The translations under genes were made by a program, and so were the position numbers. 13,018 nt of DNA from Synergistales bacterium (GTDB lineage: Bacteria > Synergistota > Synergistia > Synergistales > Thermovirgaceae): positions 1 to 13,018 of the forward strand of contig JAHDOX010000043.1 of assembly GCA_018434645.1 (NCBI GenBank). The letters are read 5' to 3'. Positions 5,543 through 12,920 of the stretch are shown one piece after another. The notes under the pieces are model-generated. The model was not told the DNA's origin and did not search any database. It saw nothing but the letters and a program-made list of their open reading frames with translations. The stretch's first letter is position 1. Each line of letters opens with the position of its first letter.

Positions 5543-5571
5543 AGTATAGCATTTTCCGCCAGACGGGTCAG
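5543..5571 (-). promoter_or_regulatory. Candidate extended -10 promoter overlapping the codY stop
   Basis: On the minus strand CTGACC (5566-5571) is followed after 17 bp by TATACT (5543-5548), preceded by TGC (an extended -10). The -35 box overlaps the end of codY. The resulting leader to the S1 gene would be about 120 bases. It contains a strong but apparently unused GGAGGTGATC around 5507-5516, with no start codon at a suitable distance. Confidence 0.45.
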
Positions 5572-6407
5572 TCCTCGGGAAAACCTATCTGCTCCATAAA
5601 AAGAGGACTCAGGATCTTGACGTAGGTTCCTTTCATCCCCAGGCTCCGGCTTTCTATGATGCCGGCGCTTTCCAGTTTCCTCAGCGCGTTGACTATGACG
5701 CTTCGCGTAACGCCTGCCTCGTCGGCAACCTTGCTCGCCACTACCACACCTTCTTCGCTTCCAAGCTCGCGGACGATGTGCTTTATAGATTCCACCTCTG
5801 AATAAGAAAGAGCCCTAAGGGCCATCTGAACCACCAGGTTCTCGTGGGCTCTTTTTTCTATCTGCCTGGCACGGTCATAAAGGATTTCAAGCCCGACGAC
5901 GGTAGCGAGATACTCGCCCAGCACCAGGTCCCTGGTGTCGAAGGGGTGGCCGAAACGCGCCAGAATCAGCGTGCCGAGCCTTTCCCCCCCACCGTTGATC
6001 GGAACATATACTACATGTTTGTTCGAATAGGTGCACGGTTCGTTGGAGTAGGCACAAAGGCCGTGGTCGGTGTGATTCAGGACAGACTCATTAATCTCGT
6101 TGAGCTTATCCACGTATTCTTCCGGCATGTATCCAGATTTGAGCAGGTTTTCCATAATGTGGCAGTCATATTCGCTGGTCCAGCCGTAACCAAGAATTTT
6201 GCCCTGTATGTCGATCATGTAGACATTGGCGGCGGACTGTTCGCAAAGCAGCCTGGCCAGTTTCTGAAAGTTATGGCTACCAGTGCTTTTTTTGCTCTGC
6301 AGCATCCTGTTCACGGCCCGCGTCTTTTCCAGAAGGTCCTGCATGGCCGATATGTTTATGATTTTTGCCCTCGATTTGATCAGTTCTTTCGGTGTTCTCA
6401 TCGGCAT
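5568..6407 (-). CDS. codY: CodY, GTP- and branched-chain-amino-acid-sensing transcriptional repressor
   Basis: CodY represses amino acid synthesis and transport genes when branched-chain amino acids and GTP are plentiful. The GAF sensor domain occupies the N-terminal half, beginning MQDLLEKTRAVNRMLQ and containing GGGERLGTLILARFG and GEYLATVVGLEILYDRA. The C-terminal winged helix-turn-helix is nearly identical to the Bacillus protein: VASKVADEAGVTRSVIVNAL, then RKLESAGIIESRSLGMKGTY. Residues upstream of MQDLL (ATG 6344) form an N-terminal extension compared with Bacillus (259 aa). ATG 6344 has no Shine-Dalgarno sequence. ATG 6407 has GAGAGG 12 bases upstream and gives 279 aa. ATG 6461 overlaps the hslU stop as TGATG and also lacks a ribosome site, so the exact start is uncertain. 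As in Bacillus it is the last gene of the xerC-hslV-hslU-codY unit. Confidence 0.95.
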   Translation of the reverse strand: MPMRTPKELIKSRAKIINISAMQDLLEKTRAVNRMLQSKKSTGSHNFQKLARLLCEQSAANVYMIDIQGKILGYGWTSEYDCHIMENLLKSGYMPEEYVDKLNEINESVLNHTDHGLCAYSNEPCTYSNKHVVYVPINGGGERLGTLILARFGHPFDTRDLVLGEYLATVVGLEILYDRARQIEKRAHENLVVQMALRALSYSEVESIKHIVRELGSEEGVVVASKVADEAGVTRSVIVNALRKLESAGIIESRSLGMKGTYVKILSPLFMEQIGFPED

Positions 6408-6460
6408 TTCTTTTTTCATCCTCTCAGAGGGATCTCTCCTCGATACGCTTTTGCCGAACA

Positions 6461-7882
6461 TCACAACATGTACCGGCGCATGTCGGAATCGGCAACCAGG
6501 CGTTCGAGACGTTCGCGAACGAAACGGGCATCCACCAGGACTCGCTGTCCACGCATCTCGGGTGCTTCAAATTGCAGATCCTCCAGGAGATTTTCCATCA
6601 TCGTATGCAGTCTCCTTGCACCGATGTTTTCCATCTCGCGGTTCATTCTGGCGGCAAGGGAAGCAATTTCCCGAATGGCATCGTCATCGAACTCAAGCGA
6701 TACCTCTTCGGTGGAAAGAAGGGCCTGGTACTGTCGAATAAGGCTGTTTTCGGGCTCCACCAGTATCCTGGCAAGGTCTTCTTCGGTAAGGGGATTAAGT
6801 TCGACTCTCAGGGGAATTCTGCCCTGAAGTTCCGGTACGAGGTCAGAGGGTTTTACCTTCTGAAAGGCGCCGGCTGCTATGAAGAGGATATGGTCTGTCC
6901 TCACGGGACCGTACTTGGTGTTAACGTTGCATCCTTCGATCACGGGAAGCAGGTCACGCTGTACACCCTCGCGGCTGACATCGGGCCCCCCGTGCGCCGA
7001 ACCAGTCGCCGCCACCTTGTCGAGTTCGTCGATGAACACAATCCCTTCTTCCTGGGCTTTCTCCAGCGCTTCCTGGGCGACGGATTCCTGATCCACAAGC
7101 TTCTCCGCCTCTTCGGCCTGGAGAATTTTTCTCGCGTCGCTGACGGTCGTCCTGGTCCGTTTTTTCCTTTTTGGGAGTATGCCACTGAGCATCTCGCCGA
7201 GATTCATGCCCATCTCGTCCATACCAGGACCACCGATCAGGGGAATTCCCGCTTGCAGGGACTCGGAAATCTCTATCTCTACCTCCCGCCCATCAAGTTT
7301 GCCCTCCCTGAGCATCTGCCTGAGCCGCTCCCTCGTGGCCGTGCGCTGGTGCTCCTGGCGCTGGTCTTCTTCACTCAAAGGTTCTTCTCTCCGCTCGGTC
7401 GTCTGGCCCGTGAAAAAGCTCATCACGTCGGCTACCCGTTCCTTTGCCCTTCTCGGGGGCAGAAGCGCGTCGAGCAGTCTTTCTTCGGCCCTGGCCTCGG
7501 CTTCTTCCTGGACTTCGGCGGTCTTGCGCTCTCGAACCATCTGGACCGATCTTTCAACCAGGTCCCTGATCATGGACTCCACGTCCCGTCCCACGTAGCC
7601 TACCTCTGTATATTTGGTGGCCTCCACCTTAACGAAGGGAGCTTTCACGAGCTCCGAAAGCCTTCTGGCGATCTCGGTTTTTCCAACGCCCGTAGGCCCT
7701 ACCATGAGTATGTTCTTGGGGACGATCTCTCTGGCTATCTCAGAAGGAAGCCGCCGTCTCCTGAACCTGTTTCTCAGTGCAATGGCAACAGCCCGCTTGG
7801 CCTTGTCCTGGCCTACTATATAACGCCCCAGATATTCGACTATCTTGCGTGGAGTAAGGGCCTCTTCGGAATATAACGTCAC
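6461..7882 (-). CDS. hslU: HslU (ClpY), ATPase subunit of the HslUV protease
   Basis: HslU is the AAA+ unfoldase that feeds proteins into the HslV chamber. With the GTG start at 7882 it has 473 aa, the usual length. The N-terminus TPRKIVEYLGRYIVGQDKAK is characteristic. Walker A is GPTGVGKT (62-69), followed by KVEATKYTEVGYVGRDVESM, then an I-domain of charged helices (about 110-245). Walker B is FIDELD (283-288), followed by GVQRDLLPVIEG. GARRLHTMMENLLEDL marks the sensor-2 region. The C-terminus DMRRYML is the tail that docks into HslV. The GTG shares one base with the hslV stop (TAGTG) and has GGAGG ten bases upstream, indicating tight translational coupling. A reading from 7927 would overlap hslV by 46 bases and is not supported. 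Confidence 0.97.
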   Translation of the reverse strand: MTLYSEEALTPRKIVEYLGRYIVGQDKAKRAVAIALRNRFRRRRLPSEIAREIVPKNILMVGPTGVGKTEIARRLSELVKAPFVKVEATKYTEVGYVGRDVESMIRDLVERSVQMVRERKTAEVQEEAEARAEERLLDALLPPRRAKERVADVMSFFTGQTTERREEPLSEEDQRQEHQRTATRERLRQMLREGKLDGREVEIEISESLQAGIPLIGGPGMDEMGMNLGEMLSGILPKRKKRTRTTVSDARKILQAEEAEKLVDQESVAQEALEKAQEEGIVFIDELDKVAATGSAHGGPDVSREGVQRDLLPVIEGCNVNTKYGPVRTDHILFIAAGAFQKVKPSDLVPELQGRIPLRVELNPLTEEDLARILVEPENSLIRQYQALLSTEEVSLEFDDDAIREIASLAARMNREMENIGARRLHTMMENLLEDLQFEAPEMRGQRVLVDARFVRERLERLVADSDMRRYML

Positions 7883-8424
7883 TATTTCAGCACCTCCAGG
7901 GCAATCGAGTCGTTCGTGTAGATGCATATTTCCGCAGCGATTTCGAGGGAACGTCTGGCGATCCAGTCCGCCTGGGCCTCTGTGGACTCAAGGTACGCCC
8001 TTGCGGCAGCCAGGGCATACCCGGCGCCCGATCCTATGGCCGCTGCCTGTCCCTCCGGCTCAAGAATGTCACCCGCCCCTGATAAAAGAAGCGTCTGAGC
8101 CTTGTCGGCGACGAGCATCATCGCCTCCAGGCGACGCAAGGCTCTGTCTGTCCGCCAGTCTTTCACCAAGGTCACGGCGGCTCTCATCAGGTTCCCCGAG
8201 TGTTCGTCAAGCTGTTTTTCGAAACGTTCCAGAAGTGTCATCGCGTCGGCGGTTCCTCCCGCGAATCCGCTTATGATACGTCCTCCATAAAGAGTTCGGA
8301 CCTTTCTGGCCCCTGACTTTATTATCTGGTCGCCCTGGGTGACCTGACCGTCTCCAGCCATGGCGACCATACCATTTCTACGTACACACAGAATCGTAGT
8401 CCCCTTCAAAAGCTTCTCCTCCAT
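7882..8424 (-). CDS. hslV: HslV (ClpQ), threonine-protease subunit of HslUV
   Basis: HslV forms the double-hexamer proteolytic core. The 180-aa protein shows TTILCVRRNGMVAMAGDGQV after a short propeptide MEEKLLKG, so the catalytic Thr would be exposed by cleavage after Gly8. Further conserved segments are GFAGGTADAMTLLERFE, KDWRTDRALRRLEA, AIGSGAGYALAAARA and ICIYTND. ATG 8424 overlaps the end of xerC by 47 bp. Its only ribosome signal is GAGGG six bases upstream. A TTG at 8409 has a perfect GGAGGAG six bases before it and would give the shorter propeptide MKG, so the real start may be there. The protein has Thr at the cleavage point like E. coli HslV. It is coupled to hslU through a one-base overlap. 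Confidence 0.97.
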   Translation of the reverse strand: MEEKLLKGTTILCVRRNGMVAMAGDGQVTQGDQIIKSGARKVRTLYGGRIISGFAGGTADAMTLLERFEKQLDEHSGNLMRAAVTLVKDWRTDRALRRLEAMMLVADKAQTLLLSGAGDILEPEGQAAAIGSGAGYALAAARAYLESTEAQADWIARRSLEIAAEICIYTNDSIALEVLK

Positions 8425-9301
8425 TTCCGGCCCTCGGGTGGGCCCGAATATAACTTTTTTTAAGCTGTTCTGCAGTGACCTTGAGGTAGCGCTGGGTGGT
8501 CACAAGGCTCTCATGACCCAAAAGTTCCTGCAGGACCCGCAGGCTGGCGCCTCGTTCAAGCATATGGGTGGCGAAACTGTGCCTGAGAACGTGAGGGGTC
8601 ACTTCGGCGAGCCCAACGCGCCTGGCAGCCCTTGTGACGACCCTGTGAAGGGTTCTTGTCGCCAGCGGACCACCCCTTTCTCCCGGGAAGACAAAGGGTT
8701 CTCCCATATCAAGGGACTTTCTCCAGTTCGAAAGAGCTTCTACGGCACAGCGACCCATCGGGACCATGCGTTCCTTGTCTCCCTTGCCCCGGACGCGGAT
8801 CCATCTTTCGTCCAGGTCCACCTGTTCCCACTTGAGGCTTGCGGCTTCGGCCACTCTTAGTCCACAGCCGTAAAGGATCTCGAGAATCGTTCTGTCTCTT
8901 GACGCGTATTTCCCGCCGGGACCTTCCTCGATCAGCCTTGTTACCTCCTCGGGGGTAATGGCCCTTGGAAGTTTTTTGGGAAGCCTCGGTCCCCGAACAC
9001 CCGATGCAGGGTCGGAAGAAATTTCCCCCCGCTCCTTGAGAAAAGACGTCCACCCCTTGATAGACGAAAGTTTTCTGGCCGCCGAACTCCTGGCATAACC
9101 ATAACCCACGACTTCGCGAAGGAAGCTCCTCACGTGGGTGTGCCTGATTTCGTCAGGACACCTTACATCGAGGCTTTCCAGAAACTCGGAAAACTGCGAA
9201 AGGTCGACGGCGTAATTGACTACGGTATGATTTGACGAGCCACGACTGTATTTAAGGTACTCCAGGTAGGCGTCTACACTGGACGCTATCGTATCACCCA
9301 T
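8378..9301 (-). CDS. xerC: Tyrosine recombinase XerC (CodV)
   Basis: XerC, with XerD, resolves chromosome dimers at dif sites. The 307-aa protein has an N-terminal SAM-like core-binding domain (about 5-95: SVDAYLEYLKYSRGSSNHTV, then VNYAVDLSQFSEFLE) and a catalytic domain with the full set of active residues. These are R149 (GCGLRVAEA), K173 (RGKGDKER), H237 and R240 (HVLRHSFATHML), H263 (LLGHESLVTTQRYL) and the nucleophile Y272. Its position ahead of hslV-hslU-codY matches Bacillus codV. The tail after KKSYIRAHP is longer than usual by about 15 residues and is encoded in the overlap with hslV. ATG 9301 has no clear Shine-Dalgarno sequence; a TACAAT box only six bases upstream raises the possibility of a very short or leaderless message. 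Confidence 0.95.
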   Translation of the reverse strand: MGDTIASSVDAYLEYLKYSRGSSNHTVVNYAVDLSQFSEFLESLDVRCPDEIRHTHVRSFLREVVGYGYARSSAARKLSSIKGWTSFLKERGEISSDPASGVRGPRLPKKLPRAITPEEVTRLIEEGPGGKYASRDRTILEILYGCGLRVAEAASLKWEQVDLDERWIRVRGKGDKERMVPMGRCAVEALSNWRKSLDMGEPFVFPGERGGPLATRTLHRVVTRAARRVGLAEVTPHVLRHSFATHMLERGASLRVLQELLGHESLVTTQRYLKVTAEQLKKSYIRAHPRAGNGGEAFEGDYDSVCT

Positions 9302-9338
9302 GCAAATATTGTAGCATTTTGTGTGGGATCTACCATAA

Positions 9339-9354
9339 TATTCTGAACAGAATA
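9339..9354. promoter_or_regulatory. Perfect 16-bp palindrome upstream of xerC (operator candidate)
   Basis: TATTCTG, a two-base centre and CAGAATA form a perfect inverted repeat in the 88-bp gap between trmFO and xerC. It adjoins a possible -10 TATTAT (9335-9340, minus strand). Next to it, 9356-9370 matches the CodY box consensus at 11 of 15 positions, with a perfect GAAAATT half. Short exact dyads of this type usually bind a dimeric regulator, but I do not recognise the regulator. Confidence 0.4.
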
Positions 9355-9389
9355 CAAATTGGGGAAAATTCGGAACTTTTTCACAAGTA

Positions 9390-10718
9390 CTACAAATCCT
9401 GCTCTATTGCGGGCAACACCTTCGAAAGGGCCGTTTCCGCCCGTTCGGCGTAGCGGAGGCACCTTTCGGTCCTTTCCCTGATTTTTTGGGGAATTGGGGG
9501 AAAAAGACCTAGATTCATGTTCATCGGCTGGAAACGACCATGAGGAGGTTCCTCATTCAGGTGTTTCAACAGGGCTCCGACGGCGGTTTCGGGCGGCCAC
9601 TCGGGAAAGGGCCTGTTTCTCAAAAGGGCAACCATATTCAGGGCGGCTACAAGCCCCATGGCGGTGCTTTCCATGTATCCTTCCACACCCGTGATCTGTC
9701 CTGCGAGGAAAATATCCTTAAGGCCCTTTATTCGCAGATATCCGTCGAGCGTTCTGGGGGCATTAACGTACAGGTTTCTGTGCATCACGCCGTACCGTAC
9801 GAATTCGGCATCGTGAAGTGCAGGTATGAGCCGGAAAACCCTCTCCTGTTCCGGCCAGCGCAGGTTTGTCTGAAAACCCACGAGGTTGTACAGGGTTTTG
9901 GAACGGTTTTCCTGCCGCAGCTGCACGACGGCGAAAGGCCTCTTTCCTTTTTCGGGGTCTTCAAGGCCTACAGGCCTTAAGGGGCCGAAACGCAAGGTAT
10001 CCCTGCCGCGACTCGCTATTACTTCGATGGGAAGACAACCTTCGAAGAAGGGGCTGTTTTTTTCGAATTCATGGAGGGGCATCCGTTCGGCATTGGCCAG
10101 GGCTTCCTGGAAGGCGTAATATTCCTTTTCATCCATGGGGCAGTTGATGTAATCGTCTCCCTGGCCCCATCTGCTGCCGACAAAAGCAAGTCTCATATCG
10201 ATCGACTCGGCGGTTACAACCGGAGAGACGGCATCGAAAAAATAAAGAAACCCCTCGCCAATCGCGTTCTTGAGGCTTTCGGCGAGCGAATCAGCCGTGA
10301 GAGGTCCAGTCGCTATTATCGCCGGGCCCGGCGGGATTTCCTCCACGACCCGTTTTTCTATTTGTATCATCGGATGAGACTCGAGTCGTTCCGTCACTAA
10401 TCGGGAAAAGATCTCCCGGTCCACCGCAAGGGCTCGACCAGCCGGGACTCTTGCCTCGTCGGCGCATTCGACTATCAGGCTCCTGCATCGTCTAAGCTCG
10501 CGTTTCAGTATCCCCCCGGGGCTGGTCGTCACGTCAGCCCCGAGGGAATTGCTGCATACGAGCTCTGCGAACCCTCCGGTCTTGTGGGCCGGCGTCTTTA
10601 CGCCGGGACGCATTTCCACAAGCCTCACCGGTACGTTTCTTTGCGCCAACTGCCATGCGGCCTCGCTTCCGGCAAGCCCTGCTCCAATGACCGTTACCGC
10701 CGCGAGTTCTTTACTCAT
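9390..10718 (-). CDS. trmFO: TrmFO, folate/FAD-dependent tRNA m5U54 methyltransferase
   Basis: TrmFO methylates U54 in the T loop of tRNAs using methylenetetrahydrofolate and FAD. The 442-aa protein opens with a dinucleotide-binding VTVIGAGLAGSEAAWQLA (8-25). Both cysteines known to matter in the Bacillus enzyme are present: LVCSNSLG (C55) and FFEGCLPIE (C228). Other family segments are KTPAHKTGGFAELVCSNS, YFFDAVSPVV, YINCPM and AGQITGVEGYMES. ATG 10718 overlaps the topA stop by 8 bp and is preceded by GAAGGAAG. A longer start at 10754 would add a lysine- and arginine-rich dozen residues that simply read the end of topA in another frame. The gene is co-transcribed with topA, the order also found in Bacillus. 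Confidence 0.97.
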   Translation of the reverse strand: MSKELAAVTVIGAGLAGSEAAWQLAQRNVPVRLVEMRPGVKTPAHKTGGFAELVCSNSLGADVTTSPGGILKRELRRCRSLIVECADEARVPAGRALAVDREIFSRLVTERLESHPMIQIEKRVVEEIPPGPAIIATGPLTADSLAESLKNAIGEGFLYFFDAVSPVVTAESIDMRLAFVGSRWGQGDDYINCPMDEKEYYAFQEALANAERMPLHEFEKNSPFFEGCLPIEVIASRGRDTLRFGPLRPVGLEDPEKGKRPFAVVQLRQENRSKTLYNLVGFQTNLRWPEQERVFRLIPALHDAEFVRYGVMHRNLYVNAPRTLDGYLRIKGLKDIFLAGQITGVEGYMESTAMGLVAALNMVALLRNRPFPEWPPETAVGALLKHLNEEPPHGRFQPMNMNLGLFPPIPQKIRERTERCLRYAERAETALSKVLPAIEQDL

Positions 10719-12906
10719 CGGCATCTTCCTTCTTTTTCGCTTTTTTCCAGCCACATAAACCGCAAACGTGTTCCTTTTTGCGGCCCTTGATAACCACCAC
10801 TCCCCCGCAATCGGGGCATTCTTCGCCCGTCGGCTGCTGCCACGAGACGAAATCGCAGTCGGGGTACCTGGAACAACCGTAAAAGGGTCGCCCTTTCCTT
10901 CCCTTTCTGCGCACCACTTCCCCTTCCTTGCACTTGGGGCACTTTACACCCAGCGTGTCGACTATAGGTCGTGTGTAGGTGCACTTGTTCTCCTTGTCGG
11001 AATAAGCGGAACATCCTATAAACTCTCCGAATCGACCCCACCTTTTCACAAGAGGTCTGCCACATTGCGGACAATCTTCACCAATGGGCTCGGGCGGAGG
11101 CGGAGGAACTCTTTTTGCTTTTTCGTCGGCCTCGGAAAGGGTGGAAAAGAAATCGTCCCAAAACTCCCTGACAACCTCCACCCATCGCCGCCTGGAACTT
11201 TCCACCTCATCGAGATTTTCCTCCATGCCGGCGGTAAAAGTCACATCCACAATATGGGGGAAATGTTCCTTGAGAAAACCGTCCACGGTCCGCCCAAGGG
11301 CCGTGGGCTTCATCCGCTTTTCCTCGTCTTTTATCACGTATCGCCTGTCATAAAGAGTCTGCACAATGGCGGCGTAGGTGGAAGGCCTTCCGATGCCTTC
11401 ATCCTCCAGTACCTTGATGAGACCCGCCTCGTTGTACCTCGCGGGCGGACGCGTAAACATCTGCTCCTTCCTGATCTCTTTTACCTGCAGCCTTTCACCT
11501 TTTTCCGCCTCGGCAAGGGCTTCTTCTTTCATGTCAAGAGGCCAGACTGCGCCCCATCCCTCGAACCGCACAGTGGTTCCCGACTGCCGCATCCCGATGC
11601 TGCCGGCGCGGGCTTCCACAGTAGTCCTCGCGATAACGGCCGGGGCCATCTGACAGGCGACGAAGCGTTTCCAGATGAGCTCGTAAAGCCTGAACTGGTC
11701 ACGATCAAGATATTCTTTTACATCTTCAGGGGTGATCGACACATCGGTCGGCCTGATGGCCTCGTGAGCATCCTGCGATCGCGATTTCCCTTCGAAAACC
11801 TGTGGTTTTTCGGGAACGTACCTTTCGCCATACCTGGAGCGAATCAATTGCCTTGCCTTTTGAACGGCCGCCTGAGACAAACGAAGGCTGTCGGTTCTCA
11901 TGTAGGTGATAAGTCCTATGGTACCCCGTCCCGGTACACTCACACCCTCATAAAGGCTCTGTGCGAGGGACATGGTGCGTCTCGGGGCAAAATTAAGGCG
12001 CCTTGCCGCCTCCTGCTGCAGGGAACTCGTCTTGAAGGGCGGCGGGGGTTTCCGTTTGCCGTCCTTTGCTACGAAATCCACTATCTCCAGAGGATTTGAA
12101 CGGATTTCCCTTTCTATTTTCAGGGCCTCTTCCTCGCTTGAAATCAGGAGGGTTTTCCCGTCCTTGATGAGGGATTTACCTTCCCGCTTGTCGACCCGGA
12201 AACTGTAGGCCCTGCCATCGGTCGTCCCGGCGGAAACCGTAAGGTTCCAATATTCCTGCGGCACGAAAGACTCGATCTCTTCTTCCCTGTCGCAGATGAT
12301 CCTGAGCGCGGCCGACTGGACACGCCCGGCCGAAAGGCCTCGCTTTATTTTCCTCCACAGAAGAGGGCTCAGCTTGTATCCCACCAGCCTGTCGAGAACC
12401 CTCCTGGCCTGCTGTGCATCTACTTTGGCCATGTCTACGCCGGTAACTTCCCTGAAGGCTTCCTCAACACCCTGAGGAGTGATCTCGTACATCCGAACCC
12501 TGCACGGAGCCTTTGGGTCGAGCCCCAAAACATCCGCCAGGTGCCACGCTATGGCCTCGCCTTCGCGGTCGGGGTCCGACGCAAGCAGCACCCGATCGCT
12601 TTGGGCGGCTCGTTTTTTAAGTTCTGCCGCGGTTTTTCCCTTGCCTCTTATGAGGATATACTCGGGGGTAAAATCGTTTTCGATGTCTATGGCGAGGCGG
12701 CTTTTGGGCAGGTCCCGTATGTGTCCGACGCTGGACTGGATGTCATATCCCTTGCCAAGGAGTTTTTTCAGCGTTTTTGCCTTTGAGGGTGACTCAACTA
12801 TTACCAGCGTTTTCCCTGGGTCTTTTTCGCCCGATGCGGGCTTGTTTTTTTTGCTTTTATCGAAAACGTGGCTGTCTTTATTTTTTGTGTTGCTCACGGC
12901 AGTCAT
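10711..12906 (-). CDS. topA: DNA topoisomerase I (type IA)
   Basis: TopA relaxes negative supercoils. The 731-aa protein has a Toprim domain starting LVIVESPSKAKTL (34-46), with acidic metal-binding residues in ASDPDREGEA (109-118). RGLSAGRVQSAALR (189-202) follows, and the active-site tyrosine Y335 lies in GLITYMRTDS. The C-terminus carries three four-cysteine zinc motifs: CPQC with CSAYSDKENKC, CPKC with CSRYPDC, and CPDC with CGLC. The first 30 residues are a Lys/Ser-rich extension (KNKDSHVFDKSKKNKPASGE) that most family members lack; it is probably disordered. ATG 12906 has GGGAG seven bases upstream. An in-frame alternative near the Toprim domain is not obvious. It begins 14 bp after the stop of an upstream gene and overlaps trmFO downstream. 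Confidence 0.97.
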   Translation of the reverse strand: MTAVSNTKNKDSHVFDKSKKNKPASGEKDPGKTLVIVESPSKAKTLKKLLGKGYDIQSSVGHIRDLPKSRLAIDIENDFTPEYILIRGKGKTAAELKKRAAQSDRVLLASDPDREGEAIAWHLADVLGLDPKAPCRVRMYEITPQGVEEAFREVTGVDMAKVDAQQARRVLDRLVGYKLSPLLWRKIKRGLSAGRVQSAALRIICDREEEIESFVPQEYWNLTVSAGTTDGRAYSFRVDKREGKSLIKDGKTLLISSEEEALKIEREIRSNPLEIVDFVAKDGKRKPPPPFKTSSLQQEAARRLNFAPRRTMSLAQSLYEGVSVPGRGTIGLITYMRTDSLRLSQAAVQKARQLIRSRYGERYVPEKPQVFEGKSRSQDAHEAIRPTDVSITPEDVKEYLDRDQFRLYELIWKRFVACQMAPAVIARTTVEARAGSIGMRQSGTTVRFEGWGAVWPLDMKEEALAEAEKGERLQVKEIRKEQMFTRPPARYNEAGLIKVLEDEGIGRPSTYAAIVQTLYDRRYVIKDEEKRMKPTALGRTVDGFLKEHFPHIVDVTFTAGMEENLDEVESSRRRWVEVVREFWDDFFSTLSEADEKAKRVPPPPPEPIGEDCPQCGRPLVKRWGRFGEFIGCSAYSDKENKCTYTRPIVDTLGVKCPKCKEGEVVRRKGRKGRPFYGCSRYPDCDFVSWQQPTGEECPDCGGVVVIKGRKKEHVCGLCGWKKAKKKEDADE

Positions 12907-12920
12907 GTCAGAGCTCCCTG

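Noticed and set aside
6392..7876. Plus-strand ORF of 494 codons
   Set aside because: It is antisense to hslU, whose Walker motifs and C-terminal tail are clear. Long antisense ORFs are common in GC-rich coding DNA.
10768..12099. Plus-strand ORF of 443 codons
   Set aside because: It is antisense to topA and shows no known motif.
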